Assembly: GCF_000430625.1 (NCBI RefSeq)
Contig: NZ_KE387175.1
Span: 1-35,703, forward strand
Reading direction: 5' to 3'
Length of the DNA stretch: 35,703 nt
Source: Aneurinibacillus terranovensis DSM 18919
Lineage (GTDB): Bacteria; Bacillota; Bacilli; Aneurinibacillales; Aneurinibacillaceae
Part shown: in pieces, positions 32,751 to 35,703 of the stretch
Position numbering within the stretch: position 1 is the stretch's first letter
Layout of the letters: each line of letters starts with the position of its first letter
Made by a program: the position numbers and the translations under genes
The notes under the pieces: generated by a model
What the model saw: the letters and a program-made list of their open reading frames with translations, nothing else
The model's database searches: none
What the model was told of the DNA's origin: nothing

Positions 32751-33608
32751 TTATTGAACCGCAGTAAGCCGCTTCGCCGCTTCCACGGTATTTTTCAACA
32801 GCATCGTAATGGTCATAGGACCCACTCCGCCAGGAACCGGAGTAATGTAGCTTGCTACTTCTTTTACCGCTTCAAAATCTACGTCCCCAACGAGCTTCCC
32901 GCTCGCAATACGGTTGACACCGACATCGATGACGATAGCACCCGGTTTCACATGCTCCGCACCAATCATGTGAGGACGGCCCACAGCAGCCACAAGGATG
33001 TCGGCCTGGCGCGTAAGCGAACCGAGGTCGGCTGTCCGGGAGTGAGCAATACTGACCGTTGCATTTTCTTGCAATAATAACATAGAAACGGGCTTGCCTA
33101 CAATGTTACTGCGCCCAATGACAACGGCATGCTTCCCGGCAATATTCTGGCCGGAACGCTTAATCAGTTCAATAATCCCATGCGGGGTGCACGGAAGATA
33201 GCACTCATCTCCTATTATCATATTGCCGACATTAATCGGGTGAAAACCATCGACATCTTTGTCGGGACGAATCGCATCGATCACCGCTTTCTCATTAATA
33301 TGCTTCGGCAGCGGCAGTTGGACTAGAATCCCGTGAATGCTTGAATCCGCATTTAATCGTTCGATTTCAGATAATAATTCGTCCTGAGTCAGGGATTCAT
33401 CCCTGCGGATAACCCGGGAATAAATTCCTGTTTCTTCGCAAGCCTTTGCTTTTCCCCTGACGTATGACTGGGATGCCGGGTCTTCGCCTATCAGAATAAC
33501 GGCCAGTCCCGGTGTAACCCCTTGTTGTTTTAATTGCGTGACATCCTCTTTTAAAGCAGCCCGGATATCAGCCGCTACCTCTTTCCCGCTAATTACTTGT
33601 GCTGGCAT
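32751..33608 (-). CDS. folD: Methylenetetrahydrofolate dehydrogenase / cyclohydrolase
   Basis: The 285-residue bifunctional enzyme converts 5,10-methylene-THF to 10-formyl-THF. It has SYVRGKAKACEETGI (catalytic Tyr and Lys: YVxxKxKxxxxxG), GILVQLPLPKHI, PDKDVDGFHPINVG, and the Rossmann segment VVIGRSNIVGKPVSMLLLQ, ending with TPVPGGVGPMTITML. GGAGGG lies before the ATG at 33608; the ORF extends five codons upstream over that site. It is followed after 22 bases by xseA. Confidence 0.96.
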   Translation of the reverse strand: MPAQVISGKEVAADIRAALKEDVTQLKQQGVTPGLAVILIGEDPASQSYVRGKAKACEETGIYSRVIRRDESLTQDELLSEIERLNADSSIHGILVQLPLPKHINEKAVIDAIRPDKDVDGFHPINVGNMIIGDECYLPCTPHGIIELIKRSGQNIAGKHAVVIGRSNIVGKPVSMLLLQENATVSIAHSRTADLGSLTRQADILVAAVGRPHMIGAEHVKPGAIVIDVGVNRIASGKLVGDVDFEAVKEVASYITPVPGGVGPMTITMLLKNTVEAAKRLTAVQ

Positions 33609-33640
33609 AAATGAACCCTCCATTGCGTTTTTTCACTTTT

Positions 33641-33670
33641 AGTGTAGCGAAAACATCCCAAGGTTGTAAA
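33641..33670 (-). promoter_or_regulatory. Candidate promoter of folD
   Basis: TTTACA (33665-33670), 18 bases and TACACT (33641-33646) on the minus strand lie in the 94-base gap between the TsaD-like gene and folD. Confidence 0.4.
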
Positions 33671-33702
33671 GAAAAAGCGAAATATAATTATCAAATTACA
33701 AG

Positions 33703-34683
33703 TTATTGTTCGGGTTTTTCCTTTTTATATTTTGTAAGACCCAGCCTGGCAACCCCGTATGCATTGTCACCGGCATAGCGGGGATCCGCAAAAAATAAGC
33801 GGGCTTTTACGGCCGGGTGGGTTAACCGTTTTAGCAGCCGACCGCGTATATAATCGTTGGCCGATACTCCGCCGACAATTAAAATATCCCGCGGATAGCC
33901 ATTCTCTATCGCGCTGCGCAGTGCTTTTTCAAGCGTATTGGCAATGCATTTCTCTGCCGCGCGTGCGATTTGCGCGGGGGAAGCGTCATTATTTTTAATG
34001 GCGCGCATGAGCGCCGCTTCGGGTCCTGAAAAACTAAAGGTATACTCCGCAACTGAGGAAGGTACTGAAAAATCGTTCGTTATCATTTCCGCCTCCACCG
34101 TTCTGGCCAGTTTTTCAAGCGAGGGGCCGGCCGGGAAAGGAAGGCCGAGTTCAACGCCCACACGATCGATAAGCTGTCCTGCATGAAGATCCCGGGTGCC
34201 GCCGATGCATTCGATGGCATACCCGTCTTCCGTGCGTGTGCAGTCGAGAATTTCGCTCGTTCCGCCCGACAGATGCACCGCAAGGAATCGATCCGCAGCG
34301 AGCGGGCGATTCATCGTATATTCACCTGCCGCAATATGCCCTTCCTGGTGTGTTGTATAGTAAATCGGAAGCCGGTGAAAATGGGCGAGCATCTCAGCCG
34401 CCATCTGACCGGCAAGAAACACCGGCATATAGCTGCCCTCCACCGGCCGGGGAGCCCGGCTGACAGCAACGGCTACCAGCTGTTTACCTTCCATCGACAT
34501 TTTCGCGGTAAGCTGTGGGAGACGCTTGACATGCTGAAAAAGAGCTACAGATTGCTGCAGCCCTTTTTCCCCCTGGTCTATGGACAGCAACTGTTTTTCC
34601 TCCGCGGCAATTTCCCCGTCCATGGTAACAAGACAAAGCGAAGTACGGTAGTTGCTCGTATCGATTCCAAGAATGACGTCCAT
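33703..34683 (-). CDS. TsaD/Kae1-like paralogue (M22 family)
   Basis: The 326-residue protein is an ASKHA-fold member related to TsaD, the tRNA threonylcarbamoyladenosine enzyme. ILGIDTSNYRTSLCLV starts the fold, His112 and His116 (HQEGHIAAG) fit the metal ligands, FLAVHLSGGTSEIL and DRVGVELGLPFPAGPSLEKLA follow, and IVGGVSANDYIR and RYAGDNAYGVARLG replace the usual TsaD ending. It is shorter and divergent from the canonical TsaD (about 335-345 aa) and sits between nusB and folD, not with tsaB/tsaE. It is therefore probably a second, specialised family member, often labelled O-sialoglycoprotein endopeptidase. Its start codon overlaps the nusB stop (TAATG), so it is translationally coupled. 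Confidence 0.85.
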   Translation of the reverse strand: MDVILGIDTSNYRTSLCLVTMDGEIAAEEKQLLSIDQGEKGLQQSVALFQHVKRLPQLTAKMSMEGKQLVAVAVSRAPRPVEGSYMPVFLAGQMAAEMLAHFHRLPIYYTTHQEGHIAAGEYTMNRPLAADRFLAVHLSGGTSEILDCTRTEDGYAIECIGGTRDLHAGQLIDRVGVELGLPFPAGPSLEKLARTVEAEMITNDFSVPSSVAEYTFSFSGPEAALMRAIKNNDASPAQIARAAEKCIANTLEKALRSAIENGYPRDILIVGGVSANDYIRGRLLKRLTHPAVKARLFFADPRYAGDNAYGVARLGLTKYKKEKPEQ

Positions 34684-35102
34684 TATTGCTCGTTCCCTCT
34701 ATCCCTTTCTTTTGCCATGCTGGAGAGTACCCCGTTTATAAACTTGGGCGATTCATCGGATCCAAACAGTTTGGCAAGCTCAACCGCTTCGTTGAGCGTA
34801 ACACCGATTGGAATTTCCTCCATATGTAACATTTCATACGCAGCAAGCCGGAGAATGGCACGATCCACATTGGCAAGCCGGGCCATCGTCCAACCGCGCA
34901 AATATTTGCTGATTACCGCGTCAATCTCAGGCTGATGCGCGACCGTTCCTTCTACCAATTCGAGCAGAAAAGATGTATCCCGTACCTCTGGTTTATTATC
35001 TTCTTCAATAAGATGAGCCATCGCATCCTCTACACTGTTTTGGGTCATATCGATTTGAAAAAGGAGCTGTACGGCCTTCTCGCGGGATTCGCGTCGATTC
35101 AT
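34683..35102 (-). CDS. nusB: Transcription antitermination factor NusB
   Basis: The 139-residue all-helical protein binds boxA RNA with NusE (ribosomal protein S10) during rRNA transcription antitermination. RRESREKAVQLLFQIDM, LRGWTMARLANVDRAILRLAAYEML and PIGVTLNEAVELAKLFGSDESPKFINGVL are conserved segments in overlapping pieces. AAAGGTGG precedes the ATG at 35102. It is the first gene of the conserved block in this window, and no acc or yqhY gene precedes it within the next 600 bases. Confidence 0.95.
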   Translation of the reverse strand: MNRRESREKAVQLLFQIDMTQNSVEDAMAHLIEEDNKPEVRDTSFLLELVEGTVAHQPEIDAVISKYLRGWTMARLANVDRAILRLAAYEMLHMEEIPIGVTLNEAVELAKLFGSDESPKFINGVLSSMAKERDRGNEQ

Positions 35103-35290
35103 AAAATACCACCTTTATTATTGTTCCTTCTATATTATCTTATCTTTATCCAAACGAAAAACCAACATTCCGGGAGGGTTCTCAACTTATAACTATAATC
35201 GAAACGATGTAAATTGGCTAGCGATCCGGCAGTAGATCATTCCTTTCTCTCTATTCATTTTTACGCTAACGAATTAATCTTATTCCAATA

Positions 35291-35446
35291 GTGATTATAG
35301 CGTTAAATCATCCTAAATATAGTACTCGTAAAGGGATACCGTCGGAGCAAAAAAGCAAACTCGGAAACATTAAGGTTGCGACTCTTGATGGTGATTTTAC
35401 TTATGCCATAGATGAGGAATTCCTGGTTGTTTATGCAAAAGTTTAG
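35291..35446 (+). pseudogene. Short coding-like fragment
   Basis: From a GTG at 35291 the plus strand encodes 51 residues, including NHPKYSTRKGIPSEQKSK and KVATLDGDFTYAIDEEFLVV, closing directly before a terminator. The composition looks like the C-terminal end of a real protein; TRKGI recalls small lipoproteins with a TxxGI..G motif. No ribosome binding site is seen and the frame closes 24 bases upstream of the GTG, so it is probably a truncated remnant. Confidence 0.35.
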
Positions 35447-35475
35447 AGAAAATATCTCTATGCTTTTTTTATTTT
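35444..35475 (+). terminator. Terminator after the coding-like fragment
   Basis: TAGAGA-AAATA-TCTCTA followed by TGCTTTTTTTATTTTT. The stem starts in the fragment's stop codon. Confidence 0.6.
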
Positions 35476-35604
35476 TATAGGGAGTTATGGTTGATCAGAT
35501 GTGATAATCATCACATCCAATATCCGTCACCTATTATAATAACGAACAGGTTTTCCCATCTTTGATTTATGTGCAGAGAAGTAACTATCGCATATAAACC
35601 CACT

Positions 35605-35628
35605 TGAGAAAAACTCGCGGGCGTTGCC
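35605..35628. repeat. 24-base dispersed repeat, copy 2
   Basis: Identical over 24 bases to 22638-22661. The flanks differ: here it runs into ACTCGTCCTTTTTCTGCAGG instead of the CGCAACG palindrome. Confidence 0.7.
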
Positions 35629-35703
35629 ACTCGTCCTTTTTCTGCAGGGTAGCGAAACGGCCGCTTAGTGACCGGAAGGTCGGACCGACAAAACATCCGG
35701 GTA

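Larger units (their letters stand above)
35103..35703. other. 600-base region upstream of nusB with little coding content
   Basis: It contains A/T-rich sequence with a TAATAT box near nusB, a coding-like plus-strand fragment (35291-35446), a terminator (35444-35475) and one copy of the 24-base repeat (35605-35628) followed by a GC-rich stretch to the window end. Open frames in the last 200 bases lack ribosome binding sites and I do not accept them. Confidence 0.6.

Noticed and set aside
35511-35696. Open frame of 61 codons on the minus strand at the window end
   Set aside because: No ribosome binding site, unusual composition, and it crosses the 24-base repeat copy.

Overview
The window looks like chromosomal DNA from an endospore-forming Bacillales species. 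The evidence is Spo0A, SpoIVB and a Spo0E-like phosphatase, the order nusB-folD-xseA-xseB-ispA-dxs-yqxC-argR-recN-spoIVB-spo0A known from Bacillus, strong GGAGG-type ribosome binding sites, and many intrinsic terminators. Base composition and protein style suggest the Aneurinibacillus/Brevibacillus side of the order, but that placement is an inference. There are no prophage, CRISPR or rRNA features. One decayed insertion sequence lies at the left edge.

Left part (1-9.2 kb): a remnant of an IS200/IS605 transposase with a structured end; an unrecognised conserved-looking protein; yktB (DUF1054); a nitronate monooxygenase-like flavoprotein; and speA (arginine decarboxylase). Convergent to speA is a short gene for an SR1P-type peptide inside what looks like an SR1 dual-function RNA, the same neighbourhood as in Bacillus subtilis. 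Next come a DUF3055 protein, a short CcoG/RdxA-like iron-sulfur membrane protein, a MarR regulator, a DUF1885-like protein, a DUF4912 protein and a secreted protein with a copper-amine-oxidase-N-like domain.

Middle part (9.2-21.6 kb): a minus-strand operon encodes a very large (1498 aa) two-module P-type ATPase followed by two small proteins. A divergent gene encodes a third small membrane protein, so this is a compact transporter locus of unknown substrate. It is followed by a glycine-zipper protein, polyphosphate kinase (ppk), a CAU-anticodon tRNA, a PgpA-like protein, a one-helix membrane protein, a GNAT acetyltransferase, a PHP phosphoesterase and fabI. Two small genes absent from ordinary ORF lists follow: a Spo0E-like phosphatase and a two-CxxC zinc-ribbon protein whose 3' ends overlap.

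Right part (21.6-35.1 kb): the conserved block read on the minus strand, nusB, a TsaD-like paralogue, folD, xseA, xseB, ispA, dxs, yqxC (tlyA), nadK, argR, recN, spoIVB, spo0A. It combines transcription termination, one-carbon metabolism, exonuclease VII, isoprenoid precursor synthesis, NADP synthesis, arginine control, recombination repair and sporulation control. A terminator and a new -10 box split it before nadK. A predicted sigma-H-like promoter with three near-consensus 0A boxes precedes spo0A. The last 600 bases, where B. subtilis would have yqhY/acc genes, hold only a short coding-like fragment, a terminator and one copy of a 24-base repeat also found upstream of spo0A.
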